Assembly (NCBI RefSeq): GCF_003726035.1
Contig: NZ_QICD01000006.1
Coordinates: 1-64,000 of the forward strand
DNA length: 64,000 bases
DNA from: Paraeggerthella hongkongensis
GTDB taxonomy: Bacteria > Actinomycetota > Coriobacteriia > Coriobacteriales > Eggerthellaceae
Direction: 5' to 3'
Shown: in pieces, positions 8,592 through 16,978 of the stretch
How the letters are laid out: each line of letters starts with the position of its first letter
Numbering within the stretch: position 1 is the stretch's first letter
Program-made: the position numbers and the translations under genes
The notes under the pieces: generated by a model
Seen by the model: the letters and a program-made list of their open reading frames with translations, nothing else
Told to the model about the DNA's origin: nothing
The model's database searches: none

Positions 8592-11225
8592 ATGACGGTT
8601 TCACCCCCCCCCCCCCCGATTTCCTTGCCTCGGTCCCTCTCCGCTTTGCTGCTGAAGGTCGTTTTGCTGGCCTGCATACCTGTTTTTCTCGGATCGACGT
8701 TCGGGATGGTATCGCAGGCTTTCGGGTCGGAGCCCGTTCAGGTTCCCCAGGAGGCCCTTGTAGTTTCTTGGTCGGGGGAGGTGACGGGCATCGACAGCGT
8801 CTGGCTTTCCTCGCAAGGCGACAACCCGTCGCTCAAGGTGGCCATTCCGGCGGAGGTCGGAGGGCGCAACGTTACAAGGATCGGAAGTAACGCCTTTCGA
8901 GGAGGATCGAGCTACCGCTTGGTCGCGCTCGACATGGCGGGTGCGACCAACGTGACGAGTATTGGCAACCAAGCGTTTAGGGATTGCCGAGAGCTTGAGG
9001 GCACGGTCGATCTTTCGAATACGGCTATTTCCGAATTATCGAACTACGCTTTCAAATATTGCGTCTCCCTTCAAAAGGTAGTTCTGCCCGCATCGTTGGA
9101 AAGGATAGGGGATGGCTGTTTCGAAAGATGCTTTAGCCTCAGGGGCATCGTTTCGGAAGGCGGAGGCGACTTCTCCCTTCTCGGCTCGCTTCGCTCCATA
9201 GGAGAAACCGCCTTCTATGGGGCTTTTGCCAACGATGCGAGCGTCAAGGTAAGAATCCCTTCTTCGGTGGTGACGGTGGGAGATGCGGCGTTTCGCGAAA
9301 ACAAGGGAATATCCCAGATCGTCGTCGACCGCTCGGTAAATGACGGAAGCTTGGGAGCTTATTCTCATGATGCGCTGTATGCGAACGAGAAAGCCCCGAT
9401 CATTCTGCCAGACAAGCTTACTTATGATGAGGCCGCATCTTCGATGCAGGAATCCTGGGCGTATTCCTTCCCCATGGAGGTCGTGTTTCATGCTGAGAAT
9501 GGAGATCTGGTTTATGAGAAGCTCGCCTCGTTTCCTCTCAGCTGGGTTAAGGATGCCTTCCCGTTAGGGTCACCCTTCTTCACAAATGACGCTTCTTGGA
9601 CGCTTCCCGATTCCGGGTTGCCTGATCGCGCGGGCTATAGAGGGACATGGGCTTTGGACGGTGTGCCGATCGCCGTGGATTGGAGGCTGCCCATGTCGTT
9701 TGAGCGTGTGGAACTGCAGCCAGCTTACGCTGCCGAGAATCCTACGGTTAAAGGATCGGACGGTTCTTCCGGTCAGTCGATATTCCCCAATGTCTATTTC
9801 AGCTCGAACGTCACTTTGACGGGACCAACCCGTGCCGTTGGAGTATCGGTGGACCATCCCCTTTTGATGGAGAACGAAGGAACAAGCTTAGACCATGTTT
9901 ATTTCAAGTACATCTGGTGGGATCAAGTCGGCAGCTCTCACGGACCCAGGTCGTTGGAAGAACCGGAAATCTTCTCTGCCTCTATGAGCATGCCTAAAGA
10001 GACCGAATTTGCCACCATCCCTATCTCCAGCTTGCTGCACGCTCGAACCGGAGATGACGCCTATATTGTCCAAGTGCTTGGTTATCACGTTGAAAACGGG
10101 CAAACGCGTCTGTTCTACAAATCAAACCATAACTTTTTACTTTTTAGCGATCCAGATCCAGACATAACGACGAATACGACTTTTGTTCTGAAAGTGGATG
10201 TTGAAAACGGCACGGCCTACAAGGTCGAGCACTACCGCCAGTCCCTCGACGGCTCGTACCCGTCGTCTCCCGACGAGGTCGAGAACCTGGCCGGCACGAC
10301 CGGCGAGGAAGTCTCCGCCCAGGCCCGTCCCTACGAGGGCTTCTCCGTCGACGCCGCCGCGCCCGGCTCCGTCCCCTCCGGCACGGTCGCCCCCGACGGC
10401 TCGCTCGTCTTGAAGCTGCACTACTCGCGCAACGTGCACCAGCTCTCCTGGTCGACCGACGGCGACCCGCTCCAAGGGGCCTACACCTCCGGGCCCACGA
10501 TGTTCGGCGCCCCGATAGCCCCGCCCGACGAGCCCACCAAGCCCGGCTTCGCCTTCGCGGGCTGGAGCCCGGCCCCCGCCGCGGCGATGCCCGACTCCGA
10601 CGTCTCCTACGCCGCGACGTGGACGCCCTCCGCGGGCACGGCCTACAAGGTCGAGCACTACCGCCAGTCCCTCGACGGCTCGTACCCGTCGTCTCCCGAC
10701 GAGGTCGAGAACCTGGCCGGCACGACCGGCGAGGAAGTCTCCGCCCAGGCCCGTCCCTACGAGGGCTTCTCCGTCGACGCCGCCGCGCCCGGCTCCGTCC
10801 CCTCCGGCACGGTCGCCCCCGACGGCTCGCTCGTCTTGAAGCTGCACTACTCGCGCAACGTGCACCAGCTCTCCTGGTCGACCGACGGCGACCCGCTCCA
10901 AGGGGCCTACACCTCCGGGCCCACGATGTTCGGCGCCCCGATAGCCCCGCCCGACGAGCCCACCAAGCCCGGCTTCGCCTTCGCGGGCTGGAGCCCGGCC
11001 CCCGCCGCGGCGATGCCCGACTCCGACGTCTCCTACGCCGCGACGTGGACGCCCTCCGCGGGCACGGCCTACAAGGTCGAGCGGGCGACGCTTCTTCGCA
11101 CGGGAGATACGTCCTTCCCGCTTCTCGTGGCAACGATAGGTGGGTTCTCTTTGTTGATGGCGGTTTCGTTCGCTTGCTTTCTTTTTCTGGCCGTACGGAC
11201 CGCGGCTAGGAAGCTAAGGAGGTAG
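8592..11225 (+). CDS. phase-variable candidate: BspA-type leucine-rich, tandem-repeat surface protein
   Basis: This 877-residue surface protein begins with five prolines (residues 5-9) encoded by a run of 14 C. A signal-peptide-like stretch (about 16-45) follows. Residues about 80-260 show BspA-like leucine-rich repeats (VTRIGSNAF, VTSIGNQAFRDC, ALERIGDGCF-type units). An InlB/Listeria-Bacteroides-type segment follows, then two identical 142-residue modules (540-681 and 682-823), each a MucBP-like half (AYKVEHYRQSLDGSYP) plus a B-repeat-like half (KPGFAFAGWSPAP). The C-terminus has LLRTGD, a membrane helix and RKLRR, which resembles a sortase signal without the proline. A small gene follows 8 bases downstream. 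Gain or loss of one C would shift the frame right after the start, so expression is probably switched. An adhesin role is inferred. Confidence 0.8.
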   Translation: MTVSPPPPPISLPRSLSALLLKVVLLACIPVFLGSTFGMVSQAFGSEPVQVPQEALVVSWSGEVTGIDSVWLSSQGDNPSLKVAIPAEVGGRNVTRIGSNAFRGGSSYRLVALDMAGATNVTSIGNQAFRDCRELEGTVDLSNTAISELSNYAFKYCVSLQKVVLPASLERIGDGCFERCFSLRGIVSEGGGDFSLLGSLRSIGETAFYGAFANDASVKVRIPSSVVTVGDAAFRENKGISQIVVDRSVNDGSLGAYSHDALYANEKAPIILPDKLTYDEAASSMQESWAYSFPMEVVFHAENGDLVYEKLASFPLSWVKDAFPLGSPFFTNDASWTLPDSGLPDRAGYRGTWALDGVPIAVDWRLPMSFERVELQPAYAAENPTVKGSDGSSGQSIFPNVYFSSNVTLTGPTRAVGVSVDHPLLMENEGTSLDHVYFKYIWWDQVGSSHGPRSLEEPEIFSASMSMPKETEFATIPISSLLHARTGDDAYIVQVLGYHVENGQTRLFYKSNHNFLLFSDPDPDITTNTTFVLKVDVENGTAYKVEHYRQSLDGSYPSSPDEVENLAGTTGEEVSAQARPYEGFSVDAAAPGSVPSGTVAPDGSLVLKLHYSRNVHQLSWSTDGDPLQGAYTSGPTMFGAPIAPPDEPTKPGFAFAGWSPAPAAAMPDSDVSYAATWTPSAGTAYKVEHYRQSLDGSYPSSPDEVENLAGTTGEEVSAQARPYEGFSVDAAAPGSVPSGTVAPDGSLVLKLHYSRNVHQLSWSTDGDPLQGAYTSGPTMFGAPIAPPDEPTKPGFAFAGWSPAPAAAMPDSDVSYAATWTPSAGTAYKVERATLLRTGDTSFPLLVATIGGFSLLMAVSFACFLFLAVRTAARKLRR
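8604..8617 (+). repeat. 14-base poly-C tract inside the coding start
   Basis: Fourteen consecutive C begin at codon 5 of the surface protein. Homopolymers of this length slip during replication; at the beginning of a surface-protein gene this is the classic arrangement of a contingency locus. The assembled length is the one that keeps the frame open. Confidence 0.85.
10209..11060 (+). repeat. two identical tandem 426-bp repeats within the surface protein
   Basis: Units 10209-10634 and 10635-11060 read identically, and a third copy starts at 11061 but runs only about 23 bases (to the AAGGTCGAGC stretch). The period is exactly 142 codons. The repeat is visibly more GC-rich than the rest of the gene. 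Identity at the DNA level implies recent duplication or ongoing homogenisation, so the copy number probably varies between strains. Confidence 0.9.
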
Positions 11226-11233
11226 CATTTGCG

Positions 11234-11473
11234 ATGAGAATTTCACTTTTCGACTATTTGGTTCTCAATACGTCGGCTGATTATATATCTGATCTGAGGT
11301 TTTTGTTGGGAGAGTGTGTTCTGGTCTTGCGAAATATTGATGATCCCGATGAGTTTTCCCTCGATGACTGGAATCGTGTGGGTACATATCTTACGGGGAC
11401 GCACATTTCTGAACATTCTGGCGGATTAGCTCGAAGCGAAATACTGTACTCGCTTGGCCTTAAGCTACGGTAG
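11234..11473 (+). CDS. small hypothetical protein after the surface protein
   Basis: This is a 79-residue acidic soluble protein with no family I recognise. It has an AAGGAGG ribosome site (which overlaps the end of the surface-protein gene) and starts 8 bases after that gene's stop, so the two are probably co-transcribed. No membrane segment or Cys pair is visible. Confidence 0.5.
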   Translation: MRISLFDYLVLNTSADYISDLRFLLGECVLVLRNIDDPDEFSLDDWNRVGTYLTGTHISEHSGGLARSEILYSLGLKLR

Positions 11474-12036
11474 TGCTCTTTCTGGTGTATGCTCGGATCA
11501 AAATGCTCATGCAAATAGCAGGGACCGTAGTTGAGGGAGCGTCCATCACGGCCATCTCTTGTTCATGACAGAGTAAGGATTACGAGAGTGGCTGTCGTTG
11601 AACTTCGCAAAATCAGCTGACCCTTTTTCTGTGAGATCGGGTATTGCTTGGATTAGAAGAGTTTCGAGTGTTCCTGTAGTGATTCGCTTTTTTGTTTGAC
11701 TGCGCTTTCGATGGAACTGTTTTTAGAGTGATTTCCCACGTTTGCAAAAGACGTTCTTTCATTCGTCGGATTTCTCGAAAAGCTGGCAGAAAGCTGCCGG
11801 CTCATGGTAGGAGAGGACGGTTATGGGGTAGAAGGAGATCGAGGATAGCGTGACGACGGACGTGTTCATGTTGCGGTTGCGTCGTCTTGCGAAGGTCTGA
11901 TCGGCGCCTTCTAAAGCTCTGGCAGCACGTTTTGATGGAAAAAATCATCCTTTTTGCTGCGTTTCGGTATGGTTTGATTCCTTTTGCTTCGAAAAGTGCA
12001 ACAGCGGTCGGATGGTCGCATTGAAGGGGGCGAGAG
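11474..12036. other. intergenic stretch with no recognised gene
   Basis: Lower-GC sequence between the small hypothetical gene and the LysR fragment. I see no supported gene, repeat or strong terminator in it. Confidence 0.4.
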
Positions 12037-12336
12037 ATGAATATCAATCATATTAAGTTCTTTGTTAAGGCTTATGAGGAGGGATCTTTTTCTGCCGCCG
12101 CCCGGGCGGGGAGAATGTCGGTGCAAAACGTCTCCAAGACTATGTTCGACCTCGAAGAGGAGATCGGCTGTCTTTTATTCGACCGCACTACTCAGGGCGT
12201 GGTTCCGACTGAAGCAGGCCGTGCGTTTTACGTTAGGGCGCAGCTTGCAGTGCGTGCATTTGATCTTTGCGAGAGGTTTTCGATCGAAGGAGGTGGGCAG
12301 GGGATTTGCCATAGAAGAATAATATCTTTACCGTAG
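12037..12336 (+). pseudogene. LysR-family regulator, N-terminal fragment
   Basis: The first 75 or so residues are a clear LysR HTH domain (MNINHIKFFVKAYEEGSFSA, then ARAGRMSVQNVSKTMFDLEE and FDRTTQGVVPTEAGRAF). The protein then runs into unrelated residues and stops at codon 100, whereas LysR proteins are about 300 residues long. The effector-binding domain is absent. It is followed within about 90 bases by an IS66 remnant, the likely cause of truncation. Confidence 0.75.
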
Positions 12337-12422
12337 TGCTTTGCAAGCGTCAAAAGTAGCGTGTCGTGAGAAAGGTCTCGGAGTTGTCTCGGCTGAATGC
12401 GGAAAGCTCCGAAACCTTTCTG

Positions 12423-13090
12423 CTTTTCGTCTTCGGGCGTTGAGGGATCGATGCCTACAATGGCATCGTCAGCCATCTCGGCAGCTTCTGCGGCTGCTTT
12501 TGGTTTTAGGTGGATATGAGCAGGCGCCGATGGTGACCATGGCATTAAGGTATCGAGAAAGTCACTACTATCAGTGTTTGAGCGTTGGGCATTGCATCTA
12601 GCAACCATTCAATGTACTTGCGAGGATTAAGCCCATTCATTTTAGCTGTGGTTACTGCTGAGTATATTCCAGTAGAAGCCTCTGTCCCACATGGTGTATC
12701 GCTGAAGAGAAAATTCTTTCTTCCTATTACGAACGGTTTGATTGCGCGCTCGGCAAGATTGTTTGTAAATTCTAGTCGACCATTATCGAATACGTTCATG
12801 GCATAAGGCCAGTGCGTTATAGCGTATGTCAGCGCTTCAGCAAGTGCCCTGCCGGGTACAGCTTCGAGCTTGCGAGCTCGTGCCCATATAAAGAGCTTTT
12901 CCATGATTGCTCGAAGATGGGCATTACGCTTTTGGAAGCGCTTTTCGGTATCCATGTCGTCGAAGTTCGATTCGATAGCAAACATCTCGTCAATTCGACG
13001 TCTTGTCTCGAGTGCGACAGAGTCCACCTCTTCAGTTTTGATGTCGCCTCCTGCAACTTTCACGATCTCCGCAAAGCGTCGACGTATGTG
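12423..13090 (-). pseudogene. IS66-family transposase remnant
   Basis: Read leftward, it starts in the middle of the transposase (HIRRRFAEIVKVAGGD) and contains LEFTNNLAERAIKPFVIGRK, the DDE-region glutamate motif typical of IS66 TnpC. It continues to the characteristic C-terminal segment LMPWSPSAPAHI, but in a different frame: the frame shifts within about 12560-12600. The N-terminal two thirds and the terminal inverted repeats are not found. It is an inactive fragment. Confidence 0.8.
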
Positions 13091-13466
13091 ACTTTCTCAT
13101 CCGCGACCCGAATCGAAGATGGACCGGCTCTCGGCGTGGATCGGCGTATCTATGAGACGCGTCGCAAACGACGCGTTGCAACAACGGCGTTTGCATCCCC
13201 ATCGCCCGCAAAACCGACAACAGTCAAGATGATCCGGCGCTTACGCCGGTCTTGATCGGGACGCTGGAGCGCATGCCTCGCCCAAGCTGCAAATTGTGGA
13301 TATTGTCAAGACCGTGATCCCAGAGACTCCTGGGGATTAGTTGCTTCTCGCCGTGTTGCGGGTTAGGCCAGATGCCGTTATACCTGCGCCACACGGTTAA
13401 ACAGAAGCGCATCCGAAAGCACCCAGTTCGCTCGGATGCACCCGATGGAAGAAGGGGCTAATCCCA
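13091..13466. other. leader region before the first transfer operon
   Basis: No gene is supported. A small CCGGCG-CTTA-CGCCGG hairpin lies at 13231-13246. The promoter of the rightward transfer operon probably lies in this stretch, but I cannot place its boxes with confidence. Confidence 0.35.
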
Positions 13467-13712
13467 ATGATAAGCAAGGCGCCAATCTCTGACATGCCTG
13501 ATCCCCGCAAGGTCAACGACGACATCGCCGTCCCAGACCATGATTTGATGACGGCCGATGAGGTCGCGGACTATTTCAGGGTGTCAACCGGCTTCGTTTA
13601 CAAGCTGGCCCGTCAGAAGCGCATCCCCGTCATCCATCTCGGCAGAAGCGTCAGGTTCAACCTCGTGGAAGTCGAGAAGGCGCTCAGCGGGCTTTCGAGA
13701 CTGTCTCGCTAA
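13467..13712 (+). CDS. excisionase/MerR-type HTH protein, element 1
   Basis: An 81-residue protein whose residues 28-78 form an HTH_17-type fold: DLMTADEVADYF, VSTGFVYKLARQ, and the wing IPVIHLGRSVRFNLVEVEKAL. This is the excisionase-like DNA-binding family. It opens the transfer region, and a similar protein sits in the same place in the second element (46032-46250). Likely roles are regulating the operon or taking part in excision; the integrase itself lies 27 kb away. The ATG at 13467 is used; the translation before the HTH domain is low in conserved sequence. Confidence 0.65.
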   Translation: MISKAPISDMPDPRKVNDDIAVPDHDLMTADEVADYFRVSTGFVYKLARQKRIPVIHLGRSVRFNLVEVEKALSGLSRLSR

Positions 13713-13850
13713 GACCTGCGTGATTGGCGCGGATACAGAGATGAGCCTCGATGTGGCTAGACGAAATGCGATCGCCCTCTGCAAGGTGCGCCCTTCGGGC
13801 TGTGCCGTCGCTCCGGACGTTCTCGATCAAGCAAGAGATTGAGGGCAGCC

Positions 13851-14120
13851 ATGAGCGATTCAGCATATAGCGCCATTCCCTTTGTCAAAACACCCGTGCC
13901 CATTCAAGACACTTACAACGCCCGCGAGACGGCGCTGCTTCTGAGCGTCGGCCTCAACCGGGTCTATGAATTGGCGAAGCGCGAGCACGATCCGCTCCCG
14001 TTGCGCTGTCTGCCGAACTATGCGCGCGGCGGCTTCGTCTTGCGCACGGAACTTCTTGCCTGGGTGGAGAGAAACGCACCGGTCCAGAGCACGAGCCGAC
14101 GAAAGGCGAAGCGGACATGA
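13851..14120 (+). CDS. second small HTH protein, element 1
   Basis: This 89-residue protein contains an NARETALLLSVGLNRVYELAK helix pair, a basic loop and LRTELLAWVERNAP. It resembles the 46329-46577 protein of element 2, which shares the LVAWVERN ending. It is a short DNA-binding protein of the excisionase-like superfamily. The ATG at 13851 is favoured by a GAGGGC ribosome site. Its 3' end overlaps the next gene by 4 bases. DNA-binding regulation or excision is inferred from the fold. Confidence 0.6.
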   Translation: MSDSAYSAIPFVKTPVPIQDTYNARETALLLSVGLNRVYELAKREHDPLPLRCLPNYARGGFVLRTELLAWVERNAPVQSTSRRKAKRT

Positions 14121-14611
14121 AGAACGAAAGGCGCAAGCAATCGCATCGTCTTTCGTTCGTTCTCGTTCACGATTTCATGATGGTTGATTTGAAGCTCACA
14201 GGCGTGCCTTTGCTCGTCTACGCGAGGGTATTCGGCTTCTGGGCGTGCGGGAGGGTGTTCTACGAGAGTAAGGAAGGAACAGCCAGGTTCCTGAACGTGA
14301 GCGCGCGAGCGGTGTTCAGAGCCATCGGACAGCTCATAGATGCTGGCCTCATATACGACCTCGCTCCTGAGCGCGCGAAAACCGAAAGCGGACACTACTT
14401 GATAGCCGTCGAGTCGCTTCCCGCGCGCGTGCGGGAGAACCTGAACCTATACAGGAATACGGCTTATGACATGACGTCATATGAAGATGCGTCAGCAGAC
14501 GCGCATCCGGCTTATGACGATTTGTTATCGGAGCATATGACAATCTGTCACCCAATAAGAAAGGTAAATAACAAACACTTCGATAAGAAAGGCGACACAG
14601 ATGAAGCATGA
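14117..14611 (+). CDS. winged-helix replication-initiator-like protein, element 1
   Basis: A 164-residue protein. Residues 10-110 resemble replication-initiator winged-helix domains: HDFMMVDLKLTGVPLLVYAR, ESKEGTARFLNVSARAVFRA, IGQLIDAGLIYDL. Its homologue in element 2 is 46583-47098, with the same PLLVYAR and ARFLNV motifs. It overlaps a DnaC-like ATPase by 11 bases, the usual initiator/loader pairing in conjugative elements. Its 3' third contains three TGAC-N5-GTCA sites, and the ending TICHPIRKVNNKHF is shared with element 2. A role in element replication or in control of the operon is inferred. Confidence 0.65.
   Translation: MKNERRKQSHRLSFVLVHDFMMVDLKLTGVPLLVYARVFGFWACGRVFYESKEGTARFLNVSARAVFRAIGQLIDAGLIYDLAPERAKTESGHYLIAVESLPARVRENLNLYRNTAYDMTSYEDASADAHPAYDDLLSEHMTICHPIRKVNNKHFDKKGDTDEA
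14467..14550 (+). repeat. TGAC-N5-GTCA repeats in the initiator gene, element 1
   Basis: Copies start at 14467 (TGAC-ATGAC-GTCA), 14515 (TGAC-GATTT-GTTA, one mismatch) and 14538 (TGAC-AATCT-GTCA), each preceded by TTA or ATA. The last two are 23 bases apart, the same spacing as the last two copies in element 2. They are candidate iterons or operator sites. Confidence 0.6.
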
Positions 14612-15386
14612 GGAGAATCGCGGAATCATGACGCTCAGCGAAGCGAGGGAACGAGGCATCGCCTGCGATAATCCATCGCCTTGTGTCTGTGCATACTGCG
14701 GGAAGAGCCTCGAACCTCTCGGCGTCGTATTCCACGGCGGGCTTCGGCTGGTGTCGGCCGTCAAATGCGACTGCGAGGAATCTGCCGAGGCGGAAAGGCG
14801 GGCTGCCGAGCAAAGGGCGAAGGAAGCCAGGCTCGAAGAGCTCAGGCGCCTCGAATCATGCGGGATCCGACGGCGCTTCCTCGGCGCGACAATCACCCAT
14901 AGGGAGAGCAACCTCTTCCTGGCACGATTCGGGGAGGAACCGGGCTGCGGGCTCTATATCTACGGCGGGGTCGGAAGGGGCAAGACGTTCGAGGCCAGCG
15001 CGCTTGCCAAGGAGTTCAGCGCAGCGGGCTACTCGGTGGTGTTCGCCACCGTGCCCGACATGCTCTCCTCCATTCAAGAGACCTTTGGCAACAACGATTC
15101 CACGATGGTGAAAACGGCGCGGTACACGACCTGCGACGTCCTCGTGCTGGACGACATGGGGAAGGAGTCGCCAAGCCAATGGGCCGTCGGCATGCTCTTC
15201 CAGATCGTCAACGCGCGTTACGAGAACCTGAAGTCGATGGTGTTCACCTCGCAGTTCGCCTTAGGCGACCTCAAGGCCCGGATGGCAAAGCGCGGCGAGG
15301 GCGAATCGGCGGAAGCGATCGCCTCCCGCATCGCGGAAACGTGCGGCATCCTTCATCTCGTAGGCCCTGACAGGAGGCTTCGATGA
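14601..15386 (+). CDS. DnaC/IstB-like helicase loader ATPase, element 1
   Basis: A 261-residue AAA+ protein. It has an N-terminal Cys motif (CAYCG, with further Cys at CDCEE), a coiled linker of Glu/Arg, then Walker A GGVGRGKT and Walker B VLVLDDMGKE, with a sensor-like motif (FTSQF) and a C-terminal arginine region (ASRIAETC). This is the DnaC/IstB group that loads replicative helicase. It overlaps the initiator gene, and the pairing is conserved in element 2. It probably supports autonomous replication of the excised element. Zinc binding by the N-terminal Cys cluster is likely. Confidence 0.8.
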   Translation: MKHEENRGIMTLSEARERGIACDNPSPCVCAYCGKSLEPLGVVFHGGLRLVSAVKCDCEESAEAERRAAEQRAKEARLEELRRLESCGIRRRFLGATITHRESNLFLARFGEEPGCGLYIYGGVGRGKTFEASALAKEFSAAGYSVVFATVPDMLSSIQETFGNNDSTMVKTARYTTCDVLVLDDMGKESPSQWAVGMLFQIVNARYENLKSMVFTSQFALGDLKARMAKRGEGESAEAIASRIAETCGILHLVGPDRRLR

Positions 15387-15589
15387 GGAGATTTGAAGCA
15401 GGCCGTGACCCAGGGGACCACGAAAGACTACATGGCAACCCGAGCAGCAGCGACAACGCGCGAAAGATGTATAAAGTGCAAGGACGTCGGCCTTGCCAAG
15501 GCGGCTTGGCCAAGGCGCGAAGAACGCAAAAGAAGCATGGGGCAGACGACTTTCCTCTTGCTCGAAACTGCCAAAGAAGGGGTCCGAAC

Positions 15590-16360
15590 ATGAAAGATAC
15601 CGTTGGTTTCCAGAACCGCGTCGACGAAGAGACGAAGGACTCTCTTGTCGCGAAATGCCAGGAAAACGGCTGGCTCAAGCGCGGCGGATATGACTGGCAG
15701 GATGACCCCTATCTTGAAGAATACCCCTACGAGTTTGCACGGATCGAGGACATGGAAGCGCTCCGCCAGACGCTCGGCGGCGGCAACTGGGCGATTCGCC
15801 AAGGCTTCCTCTACAAGGACCTCGCCTTCATCCAGCAGGTGAACGGCGGAGACGAATGGTGGACGCTCAAGAAGACCGACGACGGCTGGCTCGACTTTGA
15901 GAGCTGGTCTTTCGAGGGCGTGGCAAGGGACTATCACGAGTTCGCGCGCGCCGTAACCTCGATGCACGTCGCGACGCCCGAGGAGTGCGAGTTCCTGGAC
16001 TACATGAGGGACTACGAGGATCTGATGCTCCCTCCAAAAAGCTGGCAGGCATCTGGTCTGCCAGAAGGTTGGAAGTGGCTCGAATACGACGACGGCTCGA
16101 GATCCCTCGCGGCGCCGGACGGCGAGAAAGCTTGCACCTTCGATAGGCAGACACGGGAGTTTACTGATGTCAACGGCAGGTATTGCATTCACGAGGACTT
16201 TTCCTTCGCGAAGATCGAGAAGCAGGTGGCTGCAAAACTCGTTAAACAGCCCATGTTCCACGCGACTGCCCTTGCAGAGCAGGCCGAAGCAGCCCGGCGT
16301 GCAGCGGCGAATCTGGAATCGAGAACGCTCGATGAAGCAAAAGGGACCAAGGACAGATAA
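15590..16360 (+). CDS. conserved element protein of unknown function, element 1
   Basis: This 256-residue soluble protein shares its core (CQENGWLKRGGYDWQDDP, EEYPYEFAR, GNWAIRQGF and LAFIQQVNGGDEWWTLKK) with the 48103-48636 protein of element 2, which is shorter and lacks the C-terminal 80 residues. ATG 15590 is chosen because the homologous segment begins just after it; the in-frame sequence upstream has no similarity to element 2. The 203-base gap before it contains a repeated GCCTTG/CCAAGG pattern that can fold. I know no function. The conserved location between the helicase loader and the DUF3801 gene suggests a role in DNA processing or transfer. Confidence 0.6.
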   Translation: MKDTVGFQNRVDEETKDSLVAKCQENGWLKRGGYDWQDDPYLEEYPYEFARIEDMEALRQTLGGGNWAIRQGFLYKDLAFIQQVNGGDEWWTLKKTDDGWLDFESWSFEGVARDYHEFARAVTSMHVATPEECEFLDYMRDYEDLMLPPKSWQASGLPEGWKWLEYDDGSRSLAAPDGEKACTFDRQTREFTDVNGRYCIHEDFSFAKIEKQVAAKLVKQPMFHATALAEQAEAARRAAANLESRTLDEAKGTKDR

Positions 16361-16365
16361 CAGGT

Positions 16366-16380
16366 GGGACAAATTGTCCC
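16366..16380. repeat. GGGACAAATTGTCCC near-palindrome, copy 1
   Basis: An imperfect 15-base palindrome (7-1-7) with flanking T...A, in the 38-base gap between two transfer genes. It is one of six copies or near-copies in the window. Confidence 0.8.
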
Positions 16381-16398
16381 AGTGAAAGGAGGTCTCTG

Positions 16399-16977
16399 AT
16401 GCCAAGCGACTTCGGGGACGAATCGGGCGAGAAGCTTTTCGACTGGATGCTCGACATCGGCCAGACGGCAGGCCAGGACGCCATGCATGCGGCAGCCAAG
16501 AAGCTGACCGTCGCGCTCAAGCACGTCAAAGGCGACCTCGATGCCAAAGAGGGCTCTCCTGAGTGGGCGAGCCTGAATCTCGACGAGCTGACGCAGGTCG
16601 AGAACTACGACAGCATCAAGCAGATCCTCAACAAGCATCTCGACGACGCAGGCGTCGAGCACCGCTTCTTCACCGACCAGCGCTCCGGAAAGCAATCCCT
16701 CCTGTTCCGCCATGAGGATGCCGGGAAGGTCGACCGCGTGCTCGAAGAGCTCATCGACGACGCGCGGGCGTCTCTGGAAAAGGCGGACCAGACACTGAAC
16801 AAGGGCTCCGAGCGGGCTGAAACCAAGAAGAAGGAAACGAGCCGAGACTCAGAGCCCTTGGAGAAGCGCACGGCGCGCACCCGCGTGTCCGCCGCTGCGC
16901 TCGAAGCTGAAAGGGGACGCGGCAAGGGCCGCGCTCCCGAACGAGCGGACAGGGCGCAGGAACTGAGGACGAAATAG
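16399..16977 (+). CDS. DUF3801/PcfB-like relaxosome accessory protein, element 1
   Basis: A 192-residue protein. Residues 1-130 match the DUF3801 pattern (FGDESGEKLFDWMLDIGQ, VENYDSIKQILNKHLDDAG, SLLFRHEDAGKVDRVLEEL), followed by a very basic, low-complexity tail. In enterococcal pCF10, PcfB is a relaxosome component that docks with the VirD4-like PcfC. Here too the gene lies one base before the VirD4 gene, and the same pair exists in element 2. The tail is rich in Arg/Lys/Glu and probably binds DNA or the coupling protein. An AAGGAGG ribosome site precedes it. Confidence 0.75.
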   Translation: MPSDFGDESGEKLFDWMLDIGQTAGQDAMHAAAKKLTVALKHVKGDLDAKEGSPEWASLNLDELTQVENYDSIKQILNKHLDDAGVEHRFFTDQRSGKQSLLFRHEDAGKVDRVLEELIDDARASLEKADQTLNKGSERAETKKKETSRDSEPLEKRTARTRVSAAALEAERGRGKGRAPERADRAQELRTK

Positions 16978-16978
16978 G

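Noticed and set aside
8570-8890. Alternative frame starting at 8573 that also reads through the C tract
   Set aside because: It yields an Arg/Gly-rich sequence without a signal peptide, whereas the 8592 frame gives a full surface protein. It is the product expected from slippage, not a gene.
10137-11133. Arg/Gly-rich antisense frames across the tandem repeats
   Set aside because: They duplicate because the underlying DNA is duplicated; composition is that of a mirrored GC-rich frame.
13741-13842. 33-codon frame between the two HTH genes of element 1
   Set aside because: A weak ribosome site, no similarity to element 2 at the same place, and no recognisable motif.
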